From REEB48 sp964355085 (GTDB lineage: Bacteria > Patescibacteriota > Minisyncoccia > UBA6257 > 02-FULL-45-10c), in the NCBI GenBank assembly GCA_964355085.1, contig CAYHBW010000002.1:4622-68621 (forward strand): a DNA stretch of 64,000 bases. Reading direction: 5' to 3'. The notes beneath the pieces are model-generated. The model ran no database searches. It was given only the letters and a program-made list of their open reading frames with translations, and was not told where the DNA came from. Of this stretch, positions 24,671 through 31,428 are shown piece after piece. Every line of letters starts with the position of its first letter. Positions within the stretch are counted from its first letter, which is position 1. Both the position numbers and the translations under genes were made by a program.

Positions 24671-25525
24671 ATGAATTACAAACTTATCGCCGCCTCGACG
24701 CTTCTGGTGCTTCAGGCGACAACCGCTTTCGGCGCTTTGGAGCCGTTGCCGGAATCTGGACTCACTCCGGACAGCCCGTTTTATTTCGTGAAGGCCTGGA
24801 GAGAGCAGATCCAGAGCTTCCTGACTTTCGGAGCGGAGAATAAAGCCAAGCAGTTCCTGCATCTGGCCGAAGTCCGTTTGGCAGAATATAAGAAAATGGC
24901 GGAAGCAGGAAAAGATGAATTATCCCAGAGAACATTGGATAAATTCAACGCGCATCTTGAAAGAGCGCTTGAGAAAATTTCCGAAGTGAAAAAAGAGAAA
25001 AAAGAATCCAAGGATTTGGAAGATCGGATTGAAAGAGCAAGATTGAGCCATGTCGATGTCCTGAAGGCGAATCTCGCAAAAGTTCCGGAGCAGGCGCGTA
25101 AGGGATTAGAAAGAGCTATCGAGAATTCTCAAAGAGCTCTGGATGTCGATAAAGCTGAAAAAGAACTTGAAGATGAAAGCGCTGATCCTGAAGGAGATGA
25201 AGTAACTTTCAAGCTCCTTGAAGGAAATGCATCCGGAATGTCCGGAGTCGCGATGCTTGAATCCGAAGGAACGAAAACAAAAGTCAAAGTCCGTCTTGTT
25301 GGCGCTCCGCGCGGAGTCGCTCAACCGGCGCATATCCATATCGGCGCTTGTCCGAATGTTGGTGCGGTGAGATATGCCCTGACGAATCTTATGGGTGGAA
25401 AGTCGGAGACTGTCCTGGATGTTTCCATAGAGACACTGAAAACAGAATTGCCGCTTGGTCTTAACGTCCATAAATCCGCCAACGAGGCAGGAGTTTATGT
25501 GGCTTGCGGAAATCTGGCTTTTTAA
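24671..25525 (+). CDS. Secreted DUF5667 protein with CHRD-like C-terminal domain
   Basis: 284 residues. Signal peptide at 1-22 ('LIAASTLLVLQATTAFGA'). Residues about 25-155 form the helical DUF5667 module ('LPESGLTPDSPFYFVKAWRE', then charged helices). The last 105 residues are a beta domain with 'PAHIHIGACPNVGAVRYALT' and 'LPLGLNVHKSANEAGVYVACG', whose His/Cys pattern resembles CHRD-type domains. A second DUF5667 protein, with a Kazal domain instead, lies at 50035-51330. Surface or secreted role inferred; ligand unknown. Confidence 0.72.
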   Translation: MNYKLIAASTLLVLQATTAFGALEPLPESGLTPDSPFYFVKAWREQIQSFLTFGAENKAKQFLHLAEVRLAEYKKMAEAGKDELSQRTLDKFNAHLERALEKISEVKKEKKESKDLEDRIERARLSHVDVLKANLAKVPEQARKGLERAIENSQRALDVDKAEKELEDESADPEGDEVTFKLLEGNASGMSGVAMLESEGTKTKVKVRLVGAPRGVAQPAHIHIGACPNVGAVRYALTNLMGGKSETVLDVSIETLKTELPLGLNVHKSANEAGVYVACGNLAF

Positions 25526-25542
25526 GCTGGAGAGTTTTTTAG

Positions 25543-25568
25543 AAAAAAGCCCGTAAGGGCTTTTTTTT
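25543..25568 (+). terminator. Terminator after the DUF5667/CHRD-like gene
   Basis: AAAAAAGCCC-GTAA-GGGCTTTTTT hairpin with a long T run. Confidence 0.9.
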
Positions 25569-25572
25569 ACTC

Positions 25573-25600
25573 TGTCATTCCCGAGAAATCGGGAATCCAG
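25573..25600. repeat. Palindromic intergenic repeat, copy 1
   Basis: TGTCATTCCCGAGAAATCGGGAATCCAG-type repeat: TGTCAT, a stem of 7 bp (TTCCCGA/TCGGGAA), then TCCAG. It lies between a terminator and the dinB promoter. The same architecture recurs at 27937-27966 and 55304-55387. Such repeats are known from many unrelated bacteria. Confidence 0.7.
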
Positions 25601-25606
25601 TAAAAT
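25601..25606 (+). promoter_or_regulatory. -10 hexamer TAAAAT upstream of dinB
   Basis: Starts directly after the palindromic repeat and ends 5 bases before ATG 25612. Confidence 0.4.
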
Positions 25607-25611
25607 GAATT

Positions 25612-26685
25612 ATGCGCATTATTGCTCACTTAGACATGGACGCCTTCTTCGCTTCAGTGGAAGAGCGGGAGAAGCCGCGGCTTAAGGGATTGCCAATCGT
25701 TGTCGGGGCGGATCCCGTCGAGGGTAAGGGGAGGGGCGTGGTTTCTACCGCCAATTATAAGGCGAGAGAGTATGGGATAAGATCGGCTATGCCGATATCC
25801 CAGGCCTGGCAATTATCGGAAAACGCGAAAAAATCCGGAAAACCGCCGGCGGTTTTCATCGGCGGAAATTTCAATATTTACGGAAAGGTATCCGATGAAG
25901 TGATGGCGATTGTCCGCAAGCGCGTTCCGCATGTCGAGCAGGCAAGTGTCGATGAGGCATATCTGGATTTGAGTTTTACCGGCTCATATGAAGAAGCGGA
26001 AAAGCTTTGCCTGAAAATAAAAAATGAAATCAAAAAGAAAGAAAAAGTGACCTGCTCGATCGGACTTGGTCCGAACAAATTGATTGCAAAGATTGCCGTT
26101 GATATGAAAAAACCGGACGGCTTGACCGTTGTCCGGGAATCCGAAGCGGAAAAATTTCTTGAGCCGCTGGCAATCCGCAAGATTCCCGGAGTCGGACCGA
26201 AGGCCGAAGAAATTTTCCGGAAATTGAATATCAAAACCATAAAAGACGCGAAAAAACTTTCGCAGGGCGATTTGTATGATCTGATGGGCGAGTGGGGATT
26301 GGAGTTGTATGAAAAATTGCGCGGACGGGATAGCGGCGAAATTATTGAAGAGCATGAGGTGAAATCAATCGGCGGACAGGAAACTTTTATGGAGGACACA
26401 AAAGATTTTTCTCAAATTAATGAGCGACTTGGAGCTCTTTGCGAAGACATTATTTCCCGTCTCAAAACCAGTGAATTCAAATCATATAAGGCCGTCGCTA
26501 TTACCGTCCGATTTGATGATTTTGAAACAAAAACCCGCTCCCATACCCTGGTTGAATCTGCGGCTGACGGAAAAATACTTTACTTTGAAGCGCTGAAGCT
26601 GCTTTCTCCGTTTCTGGATAAGCGGGAAAATTCTAAGAATAAACTCATCCGCCTCATCGGTGTCCGAATAGAAAAACTGCTATAA
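25612..26685 (+). CDS. dinB: DNA polymerase IV (Y family)
   Basis: 357 residues. Error-prone translesion polymerase. Palm motif 'IAHLDMDAFFASVEERE' at the start with the first catalytic Asp, steric region 'YGIRSAMPISQA', and 'ASVDEAYLDLS' with the catalytic Asp-Glu pair near residue 108; helix-hairpin-helix 'IRKIPGVGPKAEEIFRKL'; little-finger domain at the C-terminus. It heads a group with tspO and a GNAT gene. lexA lies 2 kb downstream, but no lexA-like operator is seen in front of dinB. Confidence 0.95.
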   Translation: MRIIAHLDMDAFFASVEEREKPRLKGLPIVVGADPVEGKGRGVVSTANYKAREYGIRSAMPISQAWQLSENAKKSGKPPAVFIGGNFNIYGKVSDEVMAIVRKRVPHVEQASVDEAYLDLSFTGSYEEAEKLCLKIKNEIKKKEKVTCSIGLGPNKLIAKIAVDMKKPDGLTVVRESEAEKFLEPLAIRKIPGVGPKAEEIFRKLNIKTIKDAKKLSQGDLYDLMGEWGLELYEKLRGRDSGEIIEEHEVKSIGGQETFMEDTKDFSQINERLGALCEDIISRLKTSEFKSYKAVAITVRFDDFETKTRSHTLVESAADGKILYFEALKLLSPFLDKRENSKNKLIRLIGVRIEKLL

Positions 26686-26686
26686 T
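26681..26686 (+). promoter_or_regulatory. -10 hexamer TATAAT overlapping the dinB stop
   Basis: Perfect TATAAT that contains the dinB TAA and ends 6 bases before ATG 26693; an independent leaderless start for tspO is likely. Confidence 0.55.
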
Positions 26687-26692
26687 TCATAT

Positions 26693-27154
26693 ATGAAAAT
26701 AAATTATCTGGTTATTCCGCTGATTACAATCTTCATTTCTGTTTTCGGAAACTGGCTAACTTCCGGAGGAATGGATTGGTATCGGACGATAAATCTTCCC
26801 GAGTGGACTCCGCCCGGCTCTTTCATCGGCGCAATGTGGACGGTAATTTATATCCTGACTGCGATTTCCGCCGTAATTGTCTGGAATACTTTTCCAAGAG
26901 ATGGCAGATTTTCTGCGATTCTATGGTTGTTTCTCGCGAACGCTTTTTTGAATGTTCTTTGGAGCTATATTTTTTTCAATCAGCATCTGATCGGTTGGGC
27001 GACTTTGGAAGCCGTACTGCTCGCATTGTCGGTATTCGGCCTTATTTTCCTGATCTGGCCGATTTCCAGAATTACGGCATCGCTTTTATTCCTGTATGCC
27101 GGTTGGGCAAGTTTTGCGACCTATGTTTCTTATTCAGTCTGGTTATTGAACTGA
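26693..27154 (+). CDS. tspO: TspO/MBR family membrane protein
   Basis: 153 residues, five hydrophobic helices. Family hallmarks: 'LPEWTPPGSFIGAMWTVIY', with the 'P..f...W..ly' core, 'LWLFLANAFLNVLWSYIFF' and 'WASFATYVSYSVWLLN'. TspO proteins bind porphyrins and sterols and modulate oxidative stress responses. The stop overlaps the start of the GNAT gene (TGATG). Confidence 0.92.
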   Translation: MKINYLVIPLITIFISVFGNWLTSGGMDWYRTINLPEWTPPGSFIGAMWTVIYILTAISAVIVWNTFPRDGRFSAILWLFLANAFLNVLWSYIFFNQHLIGWATLEAVLLALSVFGLIFLIWPISRITASLLFLYAGWASFATYVSYSVWLLN

Positions 27155-27618
27155 TGATTATCCGAAATGCGAAAAAATCTGATCTGGATGGAATAATGAA
27201 ACTTCTTGAAGAGATGGTTATTTATCATAAAAAGCTGGACGGATACTATAAATCGTTTTCGAAATATTCCGGTTTGCGGGAAGAGGCCGAGTCCTGGCTT
27301 TCCAATAAAGATATGAAGGTTCTGGTCGCGGAAGATATGGGCGGACTTGTCGGTTACGCGCAGGTTAGTGTTGAAGATGCTCCGACCTATGCTTCTGTCA
27401 AAAAAATCGGAGCGGTTTACGACATGTTCATAAGCGAACCATACCGCCGCAAGGGGATTGCGGAGCAGATGTTTTCCGAAGTCATGGATTGGTTCAGTTC
27501 TAAAAAAATCAGACACATTGAATTGAGCGTTGATTCCCGGAATATTGCCGGCGTAAAATATTGGGAATCACTCGGATTTTTTCCGTATAAGTTCCGGATG
27601 CGTAAAGATTTGCAGTAA
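27154..27618 (+). CDS. GNAT-family N-acetyltransferase
   Basis: 154 residues. Typical GNAT order: 'IIRNAKKSDLDGIMKLLEEM' at the start, 'VLVAEDMGGLVGYAQVSV', the acetyl-CoA motif A 'YDMFISEPYRRKGIAEQMFS' and 'IELSVDSRNIAGVKYWESLG'. The substrate is unknown. It starts in the TGATG overlap with tspO, so it is translationally coupled. Confidence 0.9.
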   Translation: MIIRNAKKSDLDGIMKLLEEMVIYHKKLDGYYKSFSKYSGLREEAESWLSNKDMKVLVAEDMGGLVGYAQVSVEDAPTYASVKKIGAVYDMFISEPYRRKGIAEQMFSEVMDWFSSKKIRHIELSVDSRNIAGVKYWESLGFFPYKFRMRKDLQ

Positions 27619-27639
27619 TTATTAATATTACAAACCGCG

Positions 27640-27677
27640 TTACTCTACAATATGACGACCGTCATATTGTAGAGTAA
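27640..27677. repeat. Perfect 17-bp stem-loop after the GNAT gene
   Basis: TTACTCTACAATATGAC (27640-27656) and its exact reverse complement (27661-27677) enclose GACC. The stem is AT-rich and followed by ATGATTTTT, so it may act as a terminator, but its length and perfection without a GC core are unusual for one. Confidence 0.75.
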
Positions 27678-27766
27678 TGATTTTTGGGTGAAATATCATA
27701 TATTTTTGTAACAGATTTTCTGTGCTGCGTTATATTTAATCGAGAGAATCAAAAACTCATAACTTC

Positions 27767-27797
27767 TCCGGATATTTTCGCGCAAAATATTTCCGGA
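27767..27797. repeat. Inverted repeat upstream of the 15-residue peptide
   Basis: TCCGGATATTTT pairs with AAAATATTTCCGGA (2-base bulge) around CGCGC. It ends 8 bases before the likely -10 CATAAT (27805-27810), in operator position. Confidence 0.45.
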
Positions 27798-27836
27798 AAA
27801 GGGTCATAATATAAAGCAATCTCAATTCAGTCAGAA

Positions 27837-27884
27837 ATGGCAAAGAAAAAGATCAAATCTAAGGCTAAGCGGAAATCCCGTTAG
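27837..27884 (+). CDS. Possible 15-residue highly basic peptide
   Basis: ATG-initiated frame encoding MAKKKIKSKAKRKSR with a TAG stop. Ten of 15 residues are Lys or Arg. It lies about 20 bases after a predicted transcript start (CATAAT at 27805-27810) and ends 8 bases before a perfect terminator, so a complete small transcription unit is visible. It could be a tiny ribosomal or nucleic-acid-binding peptide; no family is recognised. Alternatively the unit encodes a small RNA and the frame is chance. Confidence 0.4.
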   Translation: MAKKKIKSKAKRKSR

Positions 27885-27892
27885 TAATTTGT

Positions 27893-27922
27893 AAAATCCC
27901 CCGACGGCCGTCGGGGGATTTT
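27893..27922. terminator. Perfect 30-base palindromic terminator
   Basis: AAAATCCCCCGACGG directly followed by its reverse complement, then ATTT. Very strong and symmetric. Confidence 0.9.
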
Positions 27923-27936
27923 ATTTGGTGTATTTG

Positions 27937-27966
27937 TGTCATCCCGGCCTACGAGCCGGGATCCAG
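27937..27966. repeat. Palindromic intergenic repeat, copy 2
   Basis: TGTCAT, stem ATCCCGGC/GCCGGGAT around CTACGA, ending in CCAG; same family as the copies at 25573 and 55304. Confidence 0.7.
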
Positions 27967-27982
27967 GCAGGAATTATTATGT

Positions 27983-27988
27983 TAGAAT
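27983..27988 (+). promoter_or_regulatory. -10 hexamer TAGAAT upstream of msrB
   Basis: Ends 6 bases before ATG 27995; leaderless pattern. Confidence 0.5.
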
Positions 27989-27994
27989 AATTTT

Positions 27995-28369
27995 ATGAAC
28001 GAAGATGAAATGAAATCCAAATTAGCCCCTGAACAGTATAAAGTGATGCGCGAAAAAGGCACAGAGGCGCCTTTTACCGGTAAGTATGTAAATGAACATA
28101 GTGCCGGAGTTTATAAGTGCGCCGCCTGTGGAAATGAGCTTTTCTCGTCTGATACGAAATTTGATTCCGGAACCGGATGGCCAAGCTTCACAGACCCGGT
28201 GAATCTGAAAAATATCGAACTAAAAGAGGATAATGATATGGGAATGCGTCGGACGGAAGTCGTTTGCAAGAATTGCGGATCGCATCTCGGACATGTTTTC
28301 GACGACGGCCCAGTCGGCAAAAAGCGATATTGCATCAATTCAGTCTGTCTTGAATTGCAAAAATCTTGA
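27995..28369 (+). CDS. msrB: Peptide methionine-R-sulfoxide reductase
   Basis: 124 residues. Reduces methionine-R-sulfoxide in oxidised proteins. Two CxxC zinc pairs ('CAACGNELF' and 'CKNCGSHLGHVFDDG'), 'FDSGTGWPSF', and the catalytic Cys in 'KRYCINSVCLEL'. Complete single-domain MsrB. A small thioredoxin-like gene follows, a plausible electron donor. Confidence 0.95.
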   Translation: MNEDEMKSKLAPEQYKVMREKGTEAPFTGKYVNEHSAGVYKCAACGNELFSSDTKFDSGTGWPSFTDPVNLKNIELKEDNDMGMRRTEVVCKNCGSHLGHVFDDGPVGKKRYCINSVCLELQKS

Positions 28370-28411
28370 ATGATTGATTTTATAATTTAAAATTTTAATT
28401 TTTTTAATCTT

Positions 28412-28669
28412 ATGTTATTGGAATTCTACGGAAAAGAATGCGAGCATTGCGTGAATATGGATCCGCTTGTCCGCAAATTGGAAAAAGAGGAAGGGATCAA
28501 GTTTGATCGTTTCGAGGTCTGGCATCATCCGGACAATGCGAAGAAAATGGAGACCTATGATAAGGGTCGCTGCGGGGGAGTGCCGTTTTATATAAATACT
28601 GATACCGACAAATTCATCTGCGGAGAAGATTCTTACGGGGCGCTGAAAGATCTTGCTCAAGGCAAGTAG
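28412..28669 (+). CDS. Small thioredoxin-like protein
   Basis: 85 residues, shorter than thioredoxin (about 105). 'LLEFYGKECEHCVNMDPLV' contains the CxxC active site (CEHC) and 'GGVPFYINTDTDKFICG' the cis-Pro loop. There is no signal peptide, so it is cytoplasmic. Neighbour of msrB and lexA. Its protein partner is not evident. Confidence 0.8.
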   Translation: MLLEFYGKECEHCVNMDPLVRKLEKEEGIKFDRFEVWHHPDNAKKMETYDKGRCGGVPFYINTDTDKFICGEDSYGALKDLAQGK

Positions 28670-28705
28670 TCTGTCAATTTTTACAGTGAAACTTAAATTT
28701 CCATA

Positions 28706-28724
28706 ATAAATATGGTATACTTAT
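28706..28724 (+). promoter_or_regulatory. lexA promoter with overlapping palindrome (candidate LexA operator)
   Basis: TATACT at 28716-28721 is the -10, ending 6 bases before ATG 28728. The 19 bases ATAAATATGGTATACTTAT covering it form an imperfect palindrome (pattern ATAA-n-TAT-nnn-ATA-n-TTAT). Autorepression would block polymerase directly. It differs from both the E. coli and the Bacillus LexA boxes. Confidence 0.5.
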
Positions 28725-28727
28725 GTT

Positions 28728-29381
28728 ATGCATAAAACTCAAGAACAATTATTAAAAGTGGCGCAGGAAAAGAATCTCGGGCAATTTACGCTTCGGGAGA
28801 TAGGATCTTTTATCGGAGAGCTGTCTCCGCAGAAGGTCAAGCATCATCTGCTTCAGCTCCAGTCAAAGGGTTTGATTAAAATCGACAAAGCCAAAGGAAT
28901 GATTGAAAAGACAAAGCATGAGTGGGAAATGATGTCCGGAAATGCAAAGCTGATCTCCATACCGATTCTCGGCGCAGGCAATGCCGGTCCGGCGACGATT
29001 TTTGCCGAGACCAATATTGAGGGATTTCTCAAGATTTCCAGTTCTTTGCTTGAGCCGTCAAAGGTCAAGGAGCACCGGCTATTCGCTTTAAAAGTTGTCG
29101 GCCCATCCATGAATCGGGCGAAAATCAAGGATAAATACATCGAGGATGGGGATTATGTGATTGTGGACGCGGATGATAAGAGCGTGAAAAACGGCGACGT
29201 AGTGCTTTCCATCATCGACGGCATGGCCAATATTAAGAAGTTTTTCATGGACCGTCAGAATCAGCAGGTGGTGCTTATGTCCGAATCAACCAAGGATTTC
29301 CCGCCTATCTATATCCACGCAGCTGACAATTTCATGATCAACGGCAAAGTCGTCCAGGTGATCAAAAAACCGAAGTTTTAA
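28728..29381 (+). CDS. lexA: LexA-like SOS repressor
   Basis: 217 residues. An N-terminal winged helix-turn-helix (residues about 5-65: 'FTLREIGSFIGELSPQKVKH') is followed by an S24 autoprotease. The self-cleavage site is Ala86-Gly87 ('GAGNAGPATIFAE'), the catalytic Ser127 in 'VVGPSMNRAKI', and Lys170 in 'GMANIKKF'. RecA-stimulated self-cleavage would relieve repression. The HTH differs from classical LexA, so it could be a related S24 regulator. The palindrome in its own promoter supports autoregulation. Confidence 0.85.
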   Translation: MHKTQEQLLKVAQEKNLGQFTLREIGSFIGELSPQKVKHHLLQLQSKGLIKIDKAKGMIEKTKHEWEMMSGNAKLISIPILGAGNAGPATIFAETNIEGFLKISSSLLEPSKVKEHRLFALKVVGPSMNRAKIKDKYIEDGDYVIVDADDKSVKNGDVVLSIIDGMANIKKFFMDRQNQQVVLMSESTKDFPPIYIHAADNFMINGKVVQVIKKPKF

Positions 29382-29385
29382 TTAT

Positions 29386-29919
29386 ATGGATTTAACAAAA
29401 ATAATCGGCGACTATCCGCTTTTCGTTTCCACGCTCTTAACCTGCCTTGATAAGGCCGGAATAAAATATGACGGATTTCAGATCGATCACCTGTGTTATC
29501 GGACTGAAACGCAGGAAGGGTATGAAATGATGAAAGACAATTTGAGAGCTGTCAGTTCCGGTTTTCTGGAAAATATTCATAATGGCCGGCAGATTTCAAA
29601 GTTTCTCCTGAAAGATCCGTTATCCGTCAGGGGATATAAGATACCATTGATAGAATTACCGGCTCCTAAAGCGGGGCGGTTTTATGAATCAGGATTGGAT
29701 CATTTCGAAATGGCTGTCGGGGAGGGATTTGCCGATTTTGCGGAGAAATACAGGAATCTGTGGACCGGAGCTGATGACGGCGGAGTGCGCAATCAGACTG
29801 TTTCCATCACTTTTGATAATTGGAAGACCGCCAAATTTCATAAGCTTCCGCTTGTGGAAATCTTGAAAATCGAAGGACATGAGTTTAAAGCCCCGACCAA
29901 AGTCGGGGAGCCGACTTAG
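29386..29919 (+). CDS. YecM-like (VOC-fold) protein
   Basis: 177 residues. 'QIDHLCYRTETQEGYEMMKD' near residue 35 and 'LIELPAPKAGRFYESGLDHFEMAVG' near residue 90 carry the metal-binding His/Glu pattern of the YecM family, a glyoxalase/VOC-fold group without established function. Four bases behind lexA, so possibly part of the SOS unit. Hairpins overlap its end. Confidence 0.75.
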   Translation: MDLTKIIGDYPLFVSTLLTCLDKAGIKYDGFQIDHLCYRTETQEGYEMMKDNLRAVSSGFLENIHNGRQISKFLLKDPLSVRGYKIPLIELPAPKAGRFYESGLDHFEMAVGEGFADFAEKYRNLWTGADDGGVRNQTVSITFDNWKTAKFHKLPLVEILKIEGHEFKAPTKVGEPT

Positions 29920-29926
29920 GTCGGCT
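29891..29926 (+). terminator. Double hairpin at the end of the lexA unit
   Basis: CCCCGAC-CAAA-GTCGGGG lies inside the last codons; AGCCGAC-TTAG-GTCGGCT follows and includes the stop region, then a short AT-rich tail. Confidence 0.65.
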
Positions 29927-29934
29927 TAAAATGT

Positions 29935-29940
29935 TAAAAT
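29935..29940 (+). promoter_or_regulatory. -10 hexamer TAAAAT upstream of 29947 gene
   Basis: Ends 6 bases before the ATG; leaderless pattern. Confidence 0.45.
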
Positions 29941-29946
29941 ACTGAA

Positions 29947-30327
29947 ATGACGGCAAAAGATATTTTCAGATGGATCGGTGTGATTTCCCTGCTTTTTTTG
30001 TTGATTGGAACATTTATTTCAGCTTTGATAATAATATCGACGTTGTTTTCCGGAAATCTCGGAAAAGTTGTCGTGGGTATAATCTTTTTTGCGTACGTTC
30101 TGTTTTTCTCTTACTCAGCTTCGTTACTGGCTTTTTGGGCCTCATATTGGGATATTCCGAGATGGGTTAATTCTATGCTGATTATATCGGTTTCGTGCGG
30201 ATTTCTGGCATCTTTAGTCTTGATACCTTTGGCGATAAATGCCGATTCAGCCAAGATATTTTTATCAATTCCACCCATTTTATTTGCTGTTTCAATCTAT
30301 CGCTTTTTTAAAAAAAGAAGAGTCTAA
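29947..30327 (+). CDS. Four-helix membrane protein
   Basis: 126 residues, unrecognised. Four hydrophobic helices at about residues 10-33, 38-60, 72-95 and 98-116, with a basic C-terminus 'FFKKRRV'. Its last two codons and stop form the start of the left arm of the 291-bp inverted-repeat element that follows. Confidence 0.65.
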   Translation: MTAKDIFRWIGVISLLFLLIGTFISALIIISTLFSGNLGKVVVGIIFFAYVLFFSYSASLLAFWASYWDIPRWVNSMLIISVSCGFLASLVLIPLAINADSAKIFLSIPPILFAVSIYRFFKKRRV

Positions 30328-30609
30328 TTCAATAATATTCCGCAAACGCGTTGTCAGCTAAAATGATTTAGATCAAGAAGCGACGACGAAACTGTGGTGA
30401 TAACTACTGTGAGGAGGAGCGACGCTGAGATAAATTATTTTAGCGAAAACCCTCCGGGATATAGCCAATTTTATCCATAACTGCGTTAGTCGTCCTCCAG
30501 AGGCGGACAAGTCGGAAAGGTAGTTAAAACTACGATTTCCTTCCTCCTGTCTGATTCTGTATGAAATTGGCAAGTATCGCGTTATGGGATTATTATTGAA
30601 TTAGACTCT
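30319..30609. repeat. 291-bp inverted-repeat element with nested stems
   Basis: Terminal arms of 32 bases (30319-30350 and 30578-30609) match at 28 of 32 positions, the outer 19 without a mismatch. Inside are two further domains: GCTAAAATGATTTA (30357-30370) with TAAATTATTTTAGC (30431-30444), and GCCAATTTTAT (30464-30474) with ATGAAATTGGC (30561-30571). The second domain contains hairpins GTCCTCC/GGCGGAC (30492-30508) and GGAAA..GTAGTT/AACTAC..TTTCC (30514-30540). No reading frame of note. It may be a MITE-like mobile element or a multi-branched RNA; it exactly fills the space between a stop and the next start. Confidence 0.85.
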
Positions 30610-30611
30610 AT

Positions 30612-31370
30612 ATGTCCAAATTTTACAATCCGAAAAAAAGCAGAGGAGTGTATAATCCCTTATCTGATGAGCCATTCAGATTGAGCCGGTCAAAAATAGA
30701 TCTTTTTTTGAACTGTCCACGCTGTTTTTATCTGGATCGCCGCCTTGGCGTCGGTCAGCCGCCCAGTTTTCCGTTCAATCTGAACAACGCCGTGGACACC
30801 TTGCTCAAAAAGGAATTTGACGCCCATCGAGCGAAAGGAACCGCGCATCCGCTCATGAAGGCGTATGGAATCAACGCTGTTCCGTTCGAGCACGCGAATA
30901 TGGATGAGTGGCGGGACGCGCTCCGCGGGGGAGTCCAGTATGTGCATGAGCCGACGAATATCAATGTGACCGGCGGCGTGGACGATATCTGGGTGACTCC
31001 GAAAAAAGAACTAATCGTTGTGGATTACAAGGCGACTTCCAAGAAAGAAGAGGTGAATCTCGATGCTCCGTGGCAGATCGGCTATAAGCGTCAGGTTGAA
31101 ATTTATCAGTGGCTTTTGCGTCATAACGGATTCAATGTTTCCGATACCGCTTATTTCGTTTATTGCAACGGCGATTCCGATAAGGAAGCTTTTGACGCAA
31201 AATTGGAATTCAATATAAAAATAATTCCGTATAAAGGAAGCGACCATTGGATAGATAATGTCCTGTTCAAGATAAAGGAAGTTCTCGCCGGCGATGTCAT
31301 TCCGGCTTCCGGAATTGATTGCGATTATTGCAGTTATCGGAAGGCGGCGGCGGAGATAGAAGGGGTATGA
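30612..31370 (+). CDS. PD-(D/E)XK nuclease, Cas4/RecB-like, with four cysteines
   Basis: 252 residues. 'RLSRSKIDLFLNCPRCFYLD' at the start is the entry helix of RecB-type nucleases; the active site is 'GGVDDIWV' (Asp about 124) and 'LIVVDYKATSK' (Asp and Lys near 138-140), with 'QVEIYQWLL' as the Q motif. Cys35/Cys38 and Cys237/Cys240 ('CDYCSYR') could hold a 4Fe-4S cluster as in Cas4 and AddB, although their spacing differs. No cas genes or CRISPR repeats are in the window, so a repair or processing role is more likely than adaptation. The ATG lies two bases after the inverted-repeat element. Confidence 0.8.
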   Translation: MSKFYNPKKSRGVYNPLSDEPFRLSRSKIDLFLNCPRCFYLDRRLGVGQPPSFPFNLNNAVDTLLKKEFDAHRAKGTAHPLMKAYGINAVPFEHANMDEWRDALRGGVQYVHEPTNINVTGGVDDIWVTPKKELIVVDYKATSKKEEVNLDAPWQIGYKRQVEIYQWLLRHNGFNVSDTAYFVYCNGDSDKEAFDAKLEFNIKIIPYKGSDHWIDNVLFKIKEVLAGDVIPASGIDCDYCSYRKAAAEIEGV

Positions 31371-31428
31371 TTTTTTTCTATATTTTGCTAATCTTATATT
31401 AGTTGATTAAAAAGCAGGGGCGGGTGGT

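Noticed and set aside
27154..27618. Recoded TGA (Gracilibacteria-type code)
   Set aside because: TGA ends several intact genes, for example tspO and the HMA-SafE gene, so the standard code applies.
30612..31370. Type I CRISPR adaptation protein Cas4
   Set aside because: No cas1/cas2 or array is present; kept as a Cas4-like nuclease of unknown role.
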